Source: Streptomyces antibioticus
Lineage (GTDB): Bacteria > Actinomycetota > Actinomycetes > Streptomycetales > Streptomycetaceae
NCBI RefSeq assembly: GCF_002019855.1
Contig: NZ_CM007717.1
Location: 2,415,198-2,479,197 of the forward strand
Reading direction: 5' to 3'
Length of the DNA stretch: 64,000 nt
The notes under the pieces were generated by a model. That model did not search any database, was not told where the DNA came from, and was given only the letters and a program-made list of their open reading frames with translations. Below, in pieces: positions 35,386 through 45,836 of the stretch. Both the position numbers and the translations under genes were made by a program. Every line of letters starts with the position of its first letter. Position 1 is the stretch's first letter.

Positions 35386-36804
35386 TCAGGCGCCCGCGCC
35401 GAGTTCGCGCACCGCCTGGGCGAACGCGTCACCGCGCTGGTTGTAGTTGACGAACATGTCCATGGAGGCGCAGGCCGGGGCGAGCAGCACCGTGTCTCCT
35501 GCGCCGGCGAGGCGCCGGGCCTCCTGGACAGCCGCGAGCATCGCCCCAGTGTCGGTCCGGTCGAGGTCGACGACGGGTACCTCGGGGGCGTGTCGCGCCA
35601 GGGCTTCGCGGATCAGGGCGCGGTCGGCGCCGATCAGGACGACGCCGCGCAGCCGCTTCGCGGACCGGGCGACGAGTTCGTCGAAGGTGGCGCCCTTGGC
35701 GAGGCCGCCCGCGATCCACACGATCGACTCGTACGCCGCCAACGAGGCTTCCGCGGCGTGGGTGTTGGTCGCCTTGGAGTCGTCGACGTAGGCGACGCCG
35801 TCCACGTCGGCGACATGGGCGATGCGGTGGGCGTCCGGGGTGAAGGCCCGCAGACCGTCCCGGACGGCCTGCGCGGGCACGCCGTAGGCGCGGGCGAGGG
35901 CCGCCGCGGCAAGGGCGTTGGCGATGTTGTGCGGGGCGGGCGGGTTCACGTCGGAGACCTCGGCCAGCTCCTGGGCGTTCTTCTGCCGGTTCTCGACGAA
36001 GGCGCGGTCGACCAGGATGCCGTCCACGACGCCGAGTTGGGAGGGGCCCGGGGTGCCGAGGGTGAAGCCGATCGCGCGGCAGCCCTCCTCGACGTCCGCC
36101 GCGCGCACCAGGTCCTCGGTGGCCTTGTCGGCGGTGTTGTAGACGCAGGCGACCCGATTGCCCTCGTAGACGCGGCCCTTGTCCTTGGCGTACGCCTCCA
36201 TGGAGCCGTGCCAGTCGAGATGGTCGGGGGCGAGGTTGAGGACGACGGCGGAGTGGGCGCGCAGCGAGGGCGCCCAGTGGAGTTGGTAGCTGGACAGCTC
36301 CACGGCCAGTACGTCGTAGGGCTCGTCGCCGAGCACCGCGTCGAGCAGGGAGACGCCGATGTTGCCGACGGCGGCCGTGCGCAGGCCGGCGGCCTTCAGG
36401 ATGGACGCCAGCATCTGGGTGGTGGTCGTCTTGCCGTTGGTGCCGGTGACACAGAGCCAAGGGGCTGCTTCCCGGCCGTCCCGGCCGCGCAGCCGCCAGG
36501 CCAGCTCCACGTCGCCCCAGACCGGGACGCCCGCCTCGGCGGCCGCGGTGAAGAGCGGCTTGTCGGGACGCCAGCCCGGTGCGGTGACGACGAGTTCGGT
36601 GCCTTCGGGCAGGGTGTCCCCGTCGCCGAGGCGCACGGTGACCCCGAGCGCCCGCAGTCCGGCGGCCTGTTCACGCGCGCGTGGGTCGTCGCCGTCGTTG
36701 ACGACGGTGACCCGCGCGCCGAGCCCGTGCAGCACGGTGGCCGCCGGGACGCCGGAGACGCCGAGTCCGGCGACGGTGACGTTCTTCCCCTGCCAGTCGG
36801 TCAC
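35386..36804 (-). CDS. murD: UDP-MurNAc-L-Ala:D-Glu ligase MurD
   Basis: The 472-residue Mur ligase adds D-Glu. It has the N-terminal Rossmann domain ([18 protein letters not shown]), the P-loop [10 protein letters not shown] near 119, [17 protein letters not shown] and the C-terminal domain motifs [23 protein letters not shown] and [23 protein letters not shown] 36804 overlaps the mraY stop as GTGA. An in-frame ATG at 36819 (MGSGQVTD) inside mraY is an alternative giving 477 residues. The 118-bp gap to ftsW is unusually long for this cluster. Confidence 0.97.
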   Translation of the reverse strand: MTDWQGKNVTVAGLGVSGVPAATVLHGLGARVTVVNDGDDPRAREQAAGLRALGVTVRLGDGDTLPEGTELVVTAPGWRPDKPLFTAAAEAGVPVWGDVELAWRLRGRDGREAAPWLCVTGTNGKTTTTQMLASILKAAGLRTAAVGNIGVSLLDAVLGDEPYDVLAVELSSYQLHWAPSLRAHSAVVLNLAPDHLDWHGSMEAYAKDKGRVYEGNRVACVYNTADKATEDLVRAADVEEGCRAIGFTLGTPGPSQLGVVDGILVDRAFVENRQKNAQELAEVSDVNPPAPHNIANALAAAALARAYGVPAQAVRDGLRAFTPDAHRIAHVADVDGVAYVDDSKATNTHAAEASLAAYESIVWIAGGLAKGATFDELVARSAKRLRGVVLIGADRALIREALARHAPEVPVVDLDRTDTGAMLAAVQEARRLAGAGDTVLLAPACASMDMFVNYNQRGDAFAQAVRELGAGA

Positions 36805-37874
36805 TTGTCCGCTGCCCATCCCGCGTAGAAGAGGCCGAGTCCGACGATCACACAGATGCCCTGGATGATCCAGAATCGGACCACGACGAGCACTTCGGAC
36901 CAGCCCTTGAGTTCGAAGTGGTGCTGGAGCGGCGCCATCCGGAAGACGCGTTTGCCGGTGAGCCGGAACGAACCGACCTGGATCACCACGGACATGGTGA
37001 TGAGGACGAACAGACCGCCCATGATGGCGACCAGCAGCTCGGTGCGGGAGCAGATGGCCAGGCCCGTCAGGACACCGCCGAGCGCGAGCGAACCGGTGTC
37101 GCCCATGAAGATCTTGGCCGGCGAGGTGTTCCACCACAGGAAGCCCAGGCAGGCTCCCATCAGCGCGGCGGAGACCACCGCGAGGTCGAGCGGATCGCGG
37201 ACCTCGTAGCAGGCGCCGGGGTTGGTCAGGGTCTTGGCGTTGGCGCAGGACTCCTGGTACTGCCAGACACCGATGAACGTGTAGGCGCCGAAGACGAGCA
37301 CGGAGGCGCCGGTCGCGAGACCGTCCAGACCGTCCGTGAGGTTCACGCCGTTGGACATCGCGAGGATCATGAACAGCGCCCAGACGACGAACAGCACCGG
37401 GCCGATCGTCCAGCCGAAGTCCGTGATGAACGACAGCTTGGTGGAGGCCGGGGTGTTGCCGCGGGCGTCGGCGAACTGGAGCGAGAGCACCGCGAAGGCG
37501 ATACCGACGAGCAACTGCCCGGCCATCTTGGCCTTGGCGCGCAGACCCAGCGAACGCCGCTTGACGATCTTGATGTAGTCGTCCAGGAAGCCGACCAGGC
37601 CCATGCCGAACATCAGGCCCAGCACCAGCAGACCCGAATAGGTCGGCGGCTTGCCGGTGATGAGCTTCGACAGGAAGTACGCGGCGATCGTCGCGAAGAT
37701 GAAGGCGATACCGCCCATGGTCGGCGTACCGCGCTTGCTGGCGTGCTCGCGCGGGCCGTCGTCCCGGATGTACTGGCCGTAGCCCTTGCGCGCGAGCAGC
37801 TTGATCAGCAACGGGGTGCCGATCAGCGTCAGGAACAGACCGATGACGCCCGCGAACAGGATCTGCTTCATCAT
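36801..37874 (-). CDS. mraY: Phospho-MurNAc-pentapeptide translocase MraY
   Basis: The 357-residue integral membrane enzyme makes lipid I from UDP-MurNAc-pentapeptide and undecaprenyl phosphate. About ten helices are present with the diagnostic cytoplasmic motifs [25 protein letters not shown] start (key residues [12 protein letters not shown]), [31 protein letters not shown] and [11 protein letters not shown], which carry the catalytic acidic residues. The start ATG 37874 overlaps the murF stop by 4 bp and the stop overlaps the murD GTG by 4 bp, so the three are coupled. Confidence 0.98.
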   Translation of the reverse strand: MMKQILFAGVIGLFLTLIGTPLLIKLLARKGYGQYIRDDGPREHASKRGTPTMGGIAFIFATIAAYFLSKLITGKPPTYSGLLVLGLMFGMGLVGFLDDYIKIVKRRSLGLRAKAKMAGQLLVGIAFAVLSLQFADARGNTPASTKLSFITDFGWTIGPVLFVVWALFMILAMSNGVNLTDGLDGLATGASVLVFGAYTFIGVWQYQESCANAKTLTNPGACYEVRDPLDLAVVSAALMGACLGFLWWNTSPAKIFMGDTGSLALGGVLTGLAICSRTELLVAIMGGLFVLITMSVVIQVGSFRLTGKRVFRMAPLQHHFELKGWSEVLVVVRFWIIQGICVIVGLGLFYAGWAADK

Positions 37875-39286
37875 CGGACGGCTACCTCACCCTCGGCACC
37901 GGTCGCGAGCAGCGCCTGCGCGACGCTCTCGAGGCCGACCGAACGGGACGCCTTCACGAGAACGACGTCACCCGGGCGCAGCTCGCTGCGCAACAGGTCG
38001 ACCGCCGCCTGTGCGTCGGACACGTGCACCGACTCCTCACCCCACGAACCCTCGTTATATGCGCCCAGTTGCAGCCAGGAGGCTTCGATCCCCCCGACCG
38101 CGACGAGCTTGCTGACGTTGAGCCGGACGGCGAGCCGTCCGACCGCGTCGTGCTCGGCGAGCGCCTCGTCCCCGAGCTCGGCCATCTTGCCGAGCACCGC
38201 CCAGGTCCGGCCCCCCTTGCCCATCGCCGCCAGCGCGCGCAGGGCCGCTCGCATGGACTCGGGGTTCGCGTTGTAGGCGTCGTTGACGATCGTCACGCCG
38301 TCCGGGCGCTCGGTGACCTCCATCCGCCAGCGGGAGAGGGAACCCGCCTCGGAGAGCGCGGTGGCGATCTCAGTTACGGACATCCCCAGCTCATGGGCGA
38401 CGGCGGCCGCGGCGAGCGCGTTCGACACGTGGTGCTCACCGTACAGGCGCATGGTCACATCGCTGCACCCGGAGGGTGTGTGAAGGCTGAAGGAAGGCTG
38501 TCCGCTGTCCGTGAGTCGTACGTTCTCGGCCCGAACGTCCGCTTCGTCGGACTCTCCGAAAAGGACCACCTTCGCCGTCGTACGGGAGGCCATGGCCCGT
38601 ACCAAGGGGTCGTCGGCGTTGAGGACCGCGACACCGCCGTCGGCCGCCGCGGGCAGGGCCTCGACGAGTTCGCCCTTCGCCTGCGCGATCTGCTCGCGGC
38701 CGCCGAACTCGCCGATGTGGGCGGTGCCGACGTTGAGGACGAGACCGATCCGCGGGGGCGTCAGACCGGTCAGGTAGCGGATGTGGCCGATGCCGCGGGC
38801 GCCCATCTCCAGCACGAGGAACTTCGTCTCCTCGGTGGCGGACAGGGCGGTCAGCGGCAGCCCGATCTCGTTGTTGAGCGAACCGGGGGTGAAGACGGTG
38901 GGCGCCGCGCGCCGCAGGACCTGGGCGACGAGGTCCTTGGTGCTGGTCTTGCCGGCCGAGCCGGTGAGCGCGACGAGCGTCGCGCCGAGCTTGTCCACCA
39001 CGTGCCGGGCGAGGGCGCCCAGGGCGGTCTGGACGTCGTCCACGACGATCGCGGGGACGCCGACGGGGCGCGAGGCCAGTACGGCCGCCGCGCCCGCCTC
39101 GACGACCGCCGCCGCGAAGTCGTGGCCGTCCACCCGCTCGCCGGCGAAGGCGACGAAGAGGCTGCCGGGCTCCACCTCGCGGGAGTCCCGGACCACCGGT
39201 CCGGTGACCCGCGCGGACGGATCCGGTATGTCGTGCGTCTGCCCGCCGACGACTGCTGCGATCTCGGCGAGGGAGAGGGCGATCAC
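37871..39286 (-). CDS. murF: UDP-MurNAc-tripeptide:D-Ala-D-Ala ligase MurF
   Basis: The 471-residue ligase adds D-Ala-D-Ala to the stem. It has the N-terminal MurF domain ([34 protein letters not shown]), the P-loop [12 protein letters not shown] near 106-117, [14 protein letters not shown] and the late [18 protein letters not shown] motif. GTG 39286 (VIALSLAEI) follows the murE stop by 4 bp with AGGGA seven bases upstream. The partner ddl gene is not in the window. Confidence 0.97.
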   Translation of the reverse strand: MIALSLAEIAAVVGGQTHDIPDPSARVTGPVVRDSREVEPGSLFVAFAGERVDGHDFAAAVVEAGAAAVLASRPVGVPAIVVDDVQTALGALARHVVDKLGATLVALTGSAGKTSTKDLVAQVLRRAAPTVFTPGSLNNEIGLPLTALSATEETKFLVLEMGARGIGHIRYLTGLTPPRIGLVLNVGTAHIGEFGGREQIAQAKGELVEALPAAADGGVAVLNADDPLVRAMASRTTAKVVLFGESDEADVRAENVRLTDSGQPSFSLHTPSGCSDVTMRLYGEHHVSNALAAAAVAHELGMSVTEIATALSEAGSLSRWRMEVTERPDGVTIVNDAYNANPESMRAALRALAAMGKGGRTWAVLGKMAELGDEALAEHDAVGRLAVRLNVSKLVAVGGIEASWLQLGAYNEGSWGEESVHVSDAQAAVDLLRSELRPGDVVLVKASRSVGLESVAQALLATGAEGEVAVR

Positions 39287-39290
39287 AAGT

Positions 39291-40943
39291 TCATCCCTGG
39301 GTCTGCTGGATAGCTTCGCGGAGCACCTGGCGGTCGTCGAACGGACGGACCACCCCGGCGATGTCCTGGCCCTGCTCATGGCCCTTGCCGGCGACCAGCA
39401 CGGTGTCCCCGGCGTGCGCGCGGGCCACGGCGGCGGCGATGGCGGCGGCCCGGTCCTCGAACAGGAGGACCTCGCCGCGCTCGTGCGCGGGCACGGACGC
39501 CGCCCCGTCGAGCATGGCCGCGAGGATCGCGAGCGGGTCCTCGGAGCGGGGGTTGTCGGAGGTCAGTACGGCGGTGTCGGCGAGCCGGGCGGCGGCGGCG
39601 CCCATCGGCGCGCGCTTGGTGCGGTCCCGGTCGCCGCCGCAGCCGAGGACGACGTGCACCCGGCCCTTGGTGACCTTGCGCAGGGCCCGGAGCACCGACT
39701 CGACGGCGTCCGTCTTGTGCGCGTAGTCGACGACGGCGAGGTAGGGCTGGCCGGCGTCCACCCGCTCCAGCCGGCCCGGTACGCCGGGGACGGCGGCGAC
39801 GCCGTCGGCGGCCCGCTGCGGGTCGAGGCCCGCGGCGGCCAGGGCGACGATCGCGGCGAGGGTGTTGGCCACGTTGAAGGGGCCCGGCAGCGGCGATCTG
39901 GCGGCGACCCGCACCCCGTCGGGGCCGAGCACCGTGAAGGTGGCGTCCATCGGGCCGATGTGGACGTCCGCGGCGCGCCAGTCGGCGTCGGGGTGGCCCT
40001 CGGCGGAGAAGGTCACGACCGGGACGCCGGCCTCCTGGCTGAGCCGGCGGCCGTACGCGTCGTCCAGGTTGACCACGCCGAGCCGGCTGCGCGCGGGGGT
40101 GAACAGCCTCGCCTTGGCCTGGAAGTAGTCCTCCATGTCGGAGTGGAACTCCATGTGCTCCGGGCTGAGGTTGTTGAAGACGGCAATGTCGAAGACACAG
40201 CCGTCGACCCGGCCCAGGACCAGCGCGTGACTGGAGACCTCCATGGCGACCGCCTCGACACCGCGCTCGCGCATGACGGCGAACAGGGCCTGGAGGTCGG
40301 TGGCCTCGGGGGTGGTGCGCTCGGACTTGATGCGCTCGTCGCCGATCCGGGTCTCGACGGTGCCGATCAGCCCGGTGCCGCGGTCGGCCTTCAGACCGCC
40401 CTCGACCAGGTAGGCGGTGGTGGTCTTGCCGGAGGTGCCGGTGATGCCGATCTGGAGCAGGTCGCGTCCGGGCCGGCCGTAGATGGTGGCGGCCAGTTCG
40501 CCCATCTCCGCGCGCGGGTCGTCGGCCACCAGGACCGGCAGCCCGGTCGCGGCGGCGCGCTCGGCGCCGGTGGGGTCGGTCAGGACGGCGACCGCGCCCA
40601 GGCCCGCGGCCTGGGTGACGAAGTCGGCGCCGTGCAGCCGGGCGCCCGGGAGGGCGGCGTACAGATCGCCGGGGCGTACGGCGCGCGAGTCATGGGTGAT
40701 GCCCGTGACGTCGGCGTTCTCCGCGACGGTCGTACCCAGTTGGCCGGCGAGGTCCGCGAGGGGTGTGGCGGAGACCTGGGCCGGCCTGGGCGGTCCGGGA
40801 TATGTCACGGAAGCGCCCTTCTGGGTGGTTCGGTACTGATCAGCGTGTGGCACGGCGGTGAGCGTACCGGGCGTACCCGCCTGCGGGCGAAGCGAGGACG
40901 GGGACGGTACGGGTTTCCCGGGATCGGGAGTGATCATGGTCAC
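39291..40943 (-). CDS. murE: UDP-MurNAc-dipeptide:diaminopimelate ligase MurE
   Basis: The 550-residue ligase adds the third stem residue. It has VTGITHDSRAVRPGDLYAALPG, the P-loop GITGTSGKTTTAYLVEGG near 168, LSPEHMEFHSDMEDYFQAK and the DAP-selecting SDNPRSEDP motif. Streptomyces walls contain LL-DAP, so LL-DAP is the expected substrate; this is inference. The start is uncertain. GTG 40943 has AGGA about eight bases upstream and yields a 45-residue low-complexity head (MITPDPGKPVPS). GTG 40808 (VTYPGPPRPA) has AAGGG eight bases upstream and gives 505 residues, closer to other MurE enzymes. Confidence 0.95.
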   Translation of the reverse strand: MTMITPDPGKPVPSPSSLRPQAGTPGTLTAVPHADQYRTTQKGASVTYPGPPRPAQVSATPLADLAGQLGTTVAENADVTGITHDSRAVRPGDLYAALPGARLHGADFVTQAAGLGAVAVLTDPTGAERAAATGLPVLVADDPRAEMGELAATIYGRPGRDLLQIGITGTSGKTTTAYLVEGGLKADRGTGLIGTVETRIGDERIKSERTTPEATDLQALFAVMRERGVEAVAMEVSSHALVLGRVDGCVFDIAVFNNLSPEHMEFHSDMEDYFQAKARLFTPARSRLGVVNLDDAYGRRLSQEAGVPVVTFSAEGHPDADWRAADVHIGPMDATFTVLGPDGVRVAARSPLPGPFNVANTLAAIVALAAAGLDPQRAADGVAAVPGVPGRLERVDAGQPYLAVVDYAHKTDAVESVLRALRKVTKGRVHVVLGCGGDRDRTKRAPMGAAAARLADTAVLTSDNPRSEDPLAILAAMLDGAASVPAHERGEVLLFEDRAAAIAAAVARAHAGDTVLVAGKGHEQGQDIAGVVRPFDDRQVLREAIQQTQG

Positions 40944-41008
40944 GGGCTGGTTCCTGGCTGTATTCGACGCTGAACACGGACGACTTGGGAGGGTTCGGGA
41001 CGGGTGGC

Positions 41009-42994
41009 TCAGGGGCTGAAGGAGACCGGGAGACTGGCGGGCTTCGCCCCGGTCGGCGGGACCTGGAGGGTCTTCAGGGCGAACTCCATGACCTGCTTGA
41101 AGATGGGTCCGCAGATCTGGCCGCCGAAGTAACTGCCCTTGGTGGCGTTCTGGATGGCGCAGTAGACGGTGACGCGGGGGTTGTCGGCGGGCGCGAACCC
41201 GGCGAAGGACGAGGTGTATCCCTTGTACTTGCCGGTGGCCGGATCCACGCGGTTGGCAGTACCCGTCTTGCCCGCGACGCGGTAGCCGGGGATGCGCGCC
41301 TTGGTGCCGGTGCCCTCCTGGTCGTCCACCACCGACTCCAGCATCCGGGCGAGGGTCTTCGCCGTCTTCTCGCTCACCACCCTGCGCTTGTCGGGCGCGG
41401 GGGCGGGGGTGAAGCGGCCGTCGGGGCCCTGGGTGCCGCGCACCAGGGTGGGCTCCACGCGGACGCCGCCGTTGGCGATCGTCGAGTAGACCGAGGCCGC
41501 CTGGAGCGCGTTGAGGGAGACGCCCTGGCCGAAAGGAATCGTGTACTGCTGCGAGGTCGACCAGTCGGCGGGGGCGGCGAGGATGCCCTTGGTCTCGCCG
41601 GGGAAGCCGACGCCGGTGTAGCTGCCGAGGCCGAACTTGCGCAGGTAGGAGTAGAGCACCCGGTTGGCCTCGGCCTGGGTCTTGCCGAGTTCGCCGGTGG
41701 CCAGGATGGTGCCGATGTTGCTGGACTTGGCGAGGACGCCGTTGAGCGTGAGGTACCAGGTCGCGTGGTCGATGTCGTCCTTGAAGAGCCGGTCGCCGCG
41801 GTGCAGCCGGTTGGGCACGGTGACGTGCGTGAGCGGCGTGGCGACGTTCTCCTCCAGGACGGCCGCCATCGACATGATCTTGGCGGTGGAGCCGGGCTCG
41901 TAGGCGTCCTGGAGGGCCGCGTTGCCCAGGGCGTCGGCGTCGGCCTTCGTGAGGTCGTTGGGGTCGAAGCCGGGCGAGTTGGCCATGGCGAGGATCTCGC
42001 CGGTGCGGGTGTCCTGGACGATGACGTACCCGCGGTCCGCGCCGGACTTGGCGACCTGCTCGGTGATGGCGTTCTGCGCGGCCCACTGGATGTCCCGGTC
42101 GAGGGTCAGCTCGATGTCCGAGCCGGGCACGGCGGGCGTCTCGGTGGAGCCCGCGGTGGGCACCTGGCGGCCGCCGGACTGGGCGTAGCGGATCTTGCCG
42201 TCCTTGCCGGACAGGGTCTCGTCGAGCCGCCGCTCGATCCCGCCGCCGCCCTTGCCCTCGGCGTTGACCCAGCCCAGGACGGCGGCGGCGAGATCGCCGT
42301 TGGGGTACACGCGCTTGCTGCTGGGCACGGAGAAGACGCCGGCCAGGACGTTGACCGTGGTGCCGTCGGCGCCCTTCTTGGCGGTGAGCGCCGACTTCAG
42401 GTCCTTGATCTGCTTCCAGACCTGCGGGGTCTGCCGTCCGGCGAGCTTGGTGTAGCGCACCGCGCTGTTCTTCGGGCGCAACTTCTTGACCAGTGCCGAC
42501 TGTTCCTGGCCGAGGATCGGCGCGAGGAGCGCGGCCGCCTGCTCGGGGCCGTCGTCGATCTTGAGGTTCTCGCGGTTGAACATCGTGGGGTCGGCGGTGA
42601 TGTCGTAGGCGTCCTCGCTGGTGGCGAGGGCGATCCCGCTGCGGTCGGTGATCTCGCCGCGCTCGGCGGCCAGCACCTGGCCGACGTACCGGTTCTGTTC
42701 GGCCTTGGCGGCGTAGGTGCTCGCGTCGACGGCCTGCACCTGGAGCAGCCGTACGACGAAGGCGATCATCACCAGGGTGAGCGCGAGGCCGACCATGCGC
42801 AGCCGGGGGCGGGGGCTGCCGAGCCGGATCGAGCGGGCGGCCGGGGGGCGGGGCGGGGCCGTCCGGCCGGCCGGGCGGCGGGCGGGGCGGGCGCCGGGTC
42901 CCGGGCGCCGCCGGGCGGCAGCCGCCGGGCGGGAGGGCCGGGCGGGGCCGGGCACGCGCCGGCGCGGCGGTTCCCTGTCGGACACTTCCGTCAC
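41009..42994 (-). CDS. ftsI: Septal transpeptidase FtsI (class B penicillin-binding protein)
   Basis: The 661-residue protein has a 65-residue Pro/Arg-rich cytoplasmic head, one membrane helix (about 67-87, VGLALTLVMIAFVVRLLQV), a PBP dimerisation domain (RGEITDRSGIALATS) and the transpeptidase domain with SxxK as PGSTAKIMSM near 367, SxN as AKSSNIG near 424 and KTG as VAGKTGTANR near 573. It cross-links septal peptidoglycan with FtsW and is a beta-lactam target. GTG 42994 overlaps the ftsL stop as GTGA. A downstream GTG (VSDREPPRRR) is also possible. Confidence 0.98.
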   Translation of the reverse strand: MTEVSDREPPRRRVPGPARPSRPAAAARRRPGPGARPARRPAGRTAPPRPPAARSIRLGSPRPRLRMVGLALTLVMIAFVVRLLQVQAVDASTYAAKAEQNRYVGQVLAAERGEITDRSGIALATSEDAYDITADPTMFNRENLKIDDGPEQAAALLAPILGQEQSALVKKLRPKNSAVRYTKLAGRQTPQVWKQIKDLKSALTAKKGADGTTVNVLAGVFSVPSSKRVYPNGDLAAAVLGWVNAEGKGGGGIERRLDETLSGKDGKIRYAQSGGRQVPTAGSTETPAVPGSDIELTLDRDIQWAAQNAITEQVAKSGADRGYVIVQDTRTGEILAMANSPGFDPNDLTKADADALGNAALQDAYEPGSTAKIMSMAAVLEENVATPLTHVTVPNRLHRGDRLFKDDIDHATWYLTLNGVLAKSSNIGTILATGELGKTQAEANRVLYSYLRKFGLGSYTGVGFPGETKGILAAPADWSTSQQYTIPFGQGVSLNALQAASVYSTIANGGVRVEPTLVRGTQGPDGRFTPAPAPDKRRVVSEKTAKTLARMLESVVDDQEGTGTKARIPGYRVAGKTGTANRVDPATGKYKGYTSSFAGFAPADNPRVTVYCAIQNATKGSYFGGQICGPIFKQVMEFALKTLQVPPTGAKPASLPVSFSP

Positions 42995-43530
42995 CTGCCG
43001 GGGGTCGTGGGGAGGGCTGCGGTCGGGGCGGGGGCCGGGCTCCCCTGGGAAGCGGTGGCCACGGGTGCCGTCGGCGGGGCGGGCGACGCGGTGCCCACCG
43101 CCGGCTGGGAGAGCGTGATGGCCTCGGGCGGGCGGACGGTCTCCGCCGCGTCCCCGGCCGGCAGCGGGGCGGCGGCCGAGGGGACGCCCTTCACGGTGCC
43201 GTCCGGGTTCAGGAAGGCCGGGTCGCCGCCGGGGACCATGCCGAGTTCGCGGGCCCGGCGCTGGAGGGCGTCGGGGGCGGAGTAGGAGTCGATGTCCCGC
43301 TGGAGGGCCTGTTCCTCGTCGGTGAGGCCCTTGGTGTCGCGCTGGAGGTCGTCCATCTTGAAGGAGCCCTCGCTGAGCGCGGAGTTCAGCACGAGCAGCC
43401 CGATGAGGCCGCCGCCGAGGAGCAGGACGACGAGGAGGACGAACGGGGTTCTGGCCGCCCGGCGCGGACCGGTGGGGAAGAGGCGCGCGAGGCGCGCGGC
43501 CCGTCCCTTGAGTTCGGGTTTCCCGCTCAC
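42991..43530 (-). CDS. ftsL: FtsL-like septum formation protein
   Basis: The 179-residue bitopic protein has a short basic head (KPELKGRAARLARLF), one membrane helix (about 29-50, FVLLVVLLLGGGLIGLLVL), a short coiled coil (DDLQRDTKGLTDEEQALQRDIDSY) ending with LQRRARELGMVPGGDPAFL, and a long Pro/Ala/Thr tail. This is the FtsL/DivIC layout, and the position between rsmH and ftsI is that of ftsL. GTG 43530 is chosen because GGGGAGGG is just upstream. The extracellular low-complexity tail is longer than in most FtsL proteins. Confidence 0.93.
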   Translation of the reverse strand: MSGKPELKGRAARLARLFPTGPRRAARTPFVLLVVLLLGGGLIGLLVLNSALSEGSFKMDDLQRDTKGLTDEEQALQRDIDSYSAPDALQRRARELGMVPGGDPAFLNPDGTVKGVPSAAAPLPAGDAAETVRPPEAITLSQPAVGTASPAPPTAPVATASQGSPAPAPTAALPTTPGR

Positions 43531-43579
43531 TCGCCCTCCCCTGCGTTCGGTTCTCCGGCCCTCGCCCGCCCCACCTGGC

Positions 43580-44581
43580 TCATTCGATGGACTCCCTGAT
43601 GCGCTCGGCCCCGCGCAGTCGCGCCGGGGCCGCGCGCCGGTTCTCGGCGATCTCTTCCTCGGTGGGAAGTTCGGCACCGCGGGTGAGCAGCTTGAGCCGG
43701 GGCTGGTAGCGCTCGGGGACCACCGGGAGTCCGGGCGGGGCGGTGGTGGCGGCGCCCGCCGCGAACACCTGCTTGACCAGCCGGTCCTCCAGCGAGTGGT
43801 ACGACAGGACGGCGATCCGCCCGCCCACGTCGATCGCCTCGACGGCGGCCGGGATCGCCCGCTCCAGCACGGACAGCTCGCCGTTGACCTCGATGCGCAG
43901 CGCCTGGAAGGTGCGCTTGGCCGGGTTGCCGCCGGTGCGCTTGGCGGCCTGGGGCAGGGCGTCGCGGATCAGCTCGACCAGCCGGGCGCTGTTGGTGAAG
44001 GGCTTCTCGGCGCGCTCGCGCACGATCGCGGAGACGATCCGCTTGGCCTGCTTCTCCTCGCCGTAGGCGCGCAGGATACGGACCAGTTCGCCCGGCGGGT
44101 AGGTGTTGAGGACCTCGGCCGCGCTGATGCCGGTCGTCTGGTCCATGCGCATGTCGAGCGGCGCGTCCTGGGCGTAGGCGAAGCCGCGGTCGGCCTCGTC
44201 GAGCTGCATGGAGGAGACGCCGAGGTCGAACAGGACGCCCTGCACGCGCGCGATGCCGAGCCGTTCGAGGACGTCGGGGAGTTCGTCGTAGACCGCGTGC
44301 ACCAGGGTGGCGCGCTCGCCGAAGGGGGCGAGGCGTTCGCCGGAGAGCCGCAGGGCCTCCTTGTCGCGGTCGAGGGCGACCAGGCGGGCCTCGGGGAACC
44401 GGGTCAGCAGGGCCTCGCTGTGGCCGCCGAGGCCGAGGGTGCAGTCGACGACGACCGCTCCGGGGTGCTGGAGGGCGGGGGCCAGCAGGTCGAGACAGCG
44501 CCGGAGCATCACCGGCACGTGCCGGGCCTGTCCCTCGCGTGGCCCGTCACCGCCCTCATTCGCCTGCGCGTCGCGCACCAT
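43580..44581 (-). CDS. rsmH: 16S rRNA m4C1402 methyltransferase RsmH (MraW)
   Basis: The 333-residue enzyme N4-methylates C1402 in the ribosomal P site. It opens the conserved part with [13 protein letters not shown], then the SAM motif [27 protein letters not shown], and [36 protein letters not shown] and [15 protein letters not shown] 44581 ([10 protein letters not shown]) is used. The frame stays open to ATG 44806, which adds 75 low-complexity residues and begins only about a dozen bases after the predicted transcription start, so the real start is open. It is the first gene of the dcw run. Confidence 0.94.
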   Translation of the reverse strand: MVRDAQANEGGDGPREGQARHVPVMLRRCLDLLAPALQHPGAVVVDCTLGLGGHSEALLTRFPEARLVALDRDKEALRLSGERLAPFGERATLVHAVYDELPDVLERLGIARVQGVLFDLGVSSMQLDEADRGFAYAQDAPLDMRMDQTTGISAAEVLNTYPPGELVRILRAYGEEKQAKRIVSAIVRERAEKPFTNSARLVELIRDALPQAAKRTGGNPAKRTFQALRIEVNGELSVLERAIPAAVEAIDVGGRIAVLSYHSLEDRLVKQVFAAGAATTAPPGLPVVPERYQPRLKLLTRGAELPTEEEIAENRRAAPARLRGAERIRESIE

Positions 44582-44824
44582 GTTCTCCGGGGCCCTCTCA
44601 GATCCGGCGGGAGATACGCACCGCCGGGTCCCCGCCCTCTCCTGGCCCTCTCTGGAGGGGGTCCTGCCGGCGCCGGAAGCGTCAGCCGACCGGGAGCGGG
44701 AGGAGGCCGAGCCGTACGTACGCGCCGCGCACGCGGGGAGATCTCCGGCAGCCGCGCCGGGGTCTCGCGGGGTTTCAGTCAGCGGGGGGACGACCGTGGA
44801 GATCATCGTCTCCCGCTTCGCGTC

Positions 44825-44852
44825 ACTTTAGTCCACGGTGTCTCGCGGTCAA
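44825..44852 (-). promoter_or_regulatory. Promoter of the dcw cluster (before rsmH)
   Basis: On the minus strand TTGACC (44852-44847) and TAAAGT (44830-44825) are separated by 16 bases, a good match to the housekeeping HrdB consensus. A GACAC core (WhiA-like) lies in the spacer. Transcription would start near 44818. Between here and the carbonic anhydrase start (45030) I see no other gene. Confidence 0.65.
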
Positions 44853-45029
44853 TCAACCGGCCTGCGCGGCGCGGCCCGGCGCGCTCGCGAAGCGGCGGAC
44901 CGACGGAATTCACCCCCTCGGGCTCACCCCTCTCACTCTTGTGGCTTACCTCACAAACACGGCGTGATGACGCTCTTTTTCCCTTCTCACAACAGGACCG
45001 CGACGGCTGTGACCAGTACCGTCATGGTT

Positions 45030-45575
45030 ATGACGACTTCCGCATCCGTACCCACCGCATCCGAAGGCGCCATACACGGCGGCACCGTGACCGACCGGCT
45101 CGTGGACGCCAACGAGCGCTACGCGTCCGCCTTCACCGACCCCGGGATGGACGCCCGCCCCGTGCTGCACGTGGCGGTCGTGGCCTGCATGGACGCCCGG
45201 CTCGACCTGCACGCCGCGCTCGGCCTGGAGCTGGGCGACTGTCACACGATCCGCAACGCGGGCGGTGTGGTCACCGACGACGTGATCCGCTCGCTCACGA
45301 TCAGCCAGCGCAAGCTGGGCACCAGCAGCATCGTCCTGATCCACCACACGGGCTGCGGTCTGGAGGCGATCACCGAGGACTTCCGCAACGAGCTGGAGAT
45401 GGAGGTCGGCCAGCGTCCCGCCTGGGCGGTCGAGGCGTTCCGGGACGTCGACCAGGACGTCCGGCAGTCGATGCAGCGCGTGCGCACCTCGCCGTTCCTG
45501 CTGCACACCGACGACGTCCGCGGCTTCGTGTTCGACGTGAAGACGGGTCTGCTGCGCGAGATCGACCCCGCCTGA
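45030..45575 (+). CDS. Beta-class carbonic anhydrase
   Basis: The 181-residue protein has the beta-CA zinc and catalytic residues: VACMDARLDL (Cys near 53, Asp-Arg dyad) and LIHHTGCGLE (His and Cys near 106-109), plus HTIRNAGGVVTDDVIRSL. It interconverts CO2 and bicarbonate in the cytoplasm. The ATG at 45030 (MTTSASVPTAS) is used; ATG 45024 and others further upstream are open and no strong ribosome site is seen. It is divergent from the dcw cluster. Confidence 0.93.
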   Translation: MTTSASVPTASEGAIHGGTVTDRLVDANERYASAFTDPGMDARPVLHVAVVACMDARLDLHAALGLELGDCHTIRNAGGVVTDDVIRSLTISQRKLGTSSIVLIHHTGCGLEAITEDFRNELEMEVGQRPAWAVEAFRDVDQDVRQSMQRVRTSPFLLHTDDVRGFVFDVKTGLLREIDPA

Positions 45576-45836
45576 TCCCGTCCGGGGCCGGACCGTCCAC
45601 CGTCCTGAGCTGTCGTTCCGCTGTTGATTTTCCGTTCACCAGGGGCCCAAAAGGCCATAGAACAGACATATCGCGAGCAGTTGTCCACAGGCGAGTGACA
45701 CGAATCGGTAACGGCAGCAAGAATGCGGTTGTGACGCCGCGCCGAACATTTTGCGGGTGGCGCACGTGATTCGGGGTGGGCCGGTCCGCAGGCATGGAGC
45801 GTCGGCCCGGAGAAAGTACGGGCCGAGGAGGGCCGG

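Noticed and set aside
44853..45029. mraZ gene at the head of the dcw cluster
   Set aside because: No frame in the divergent region encodes MraZ-like sequence.
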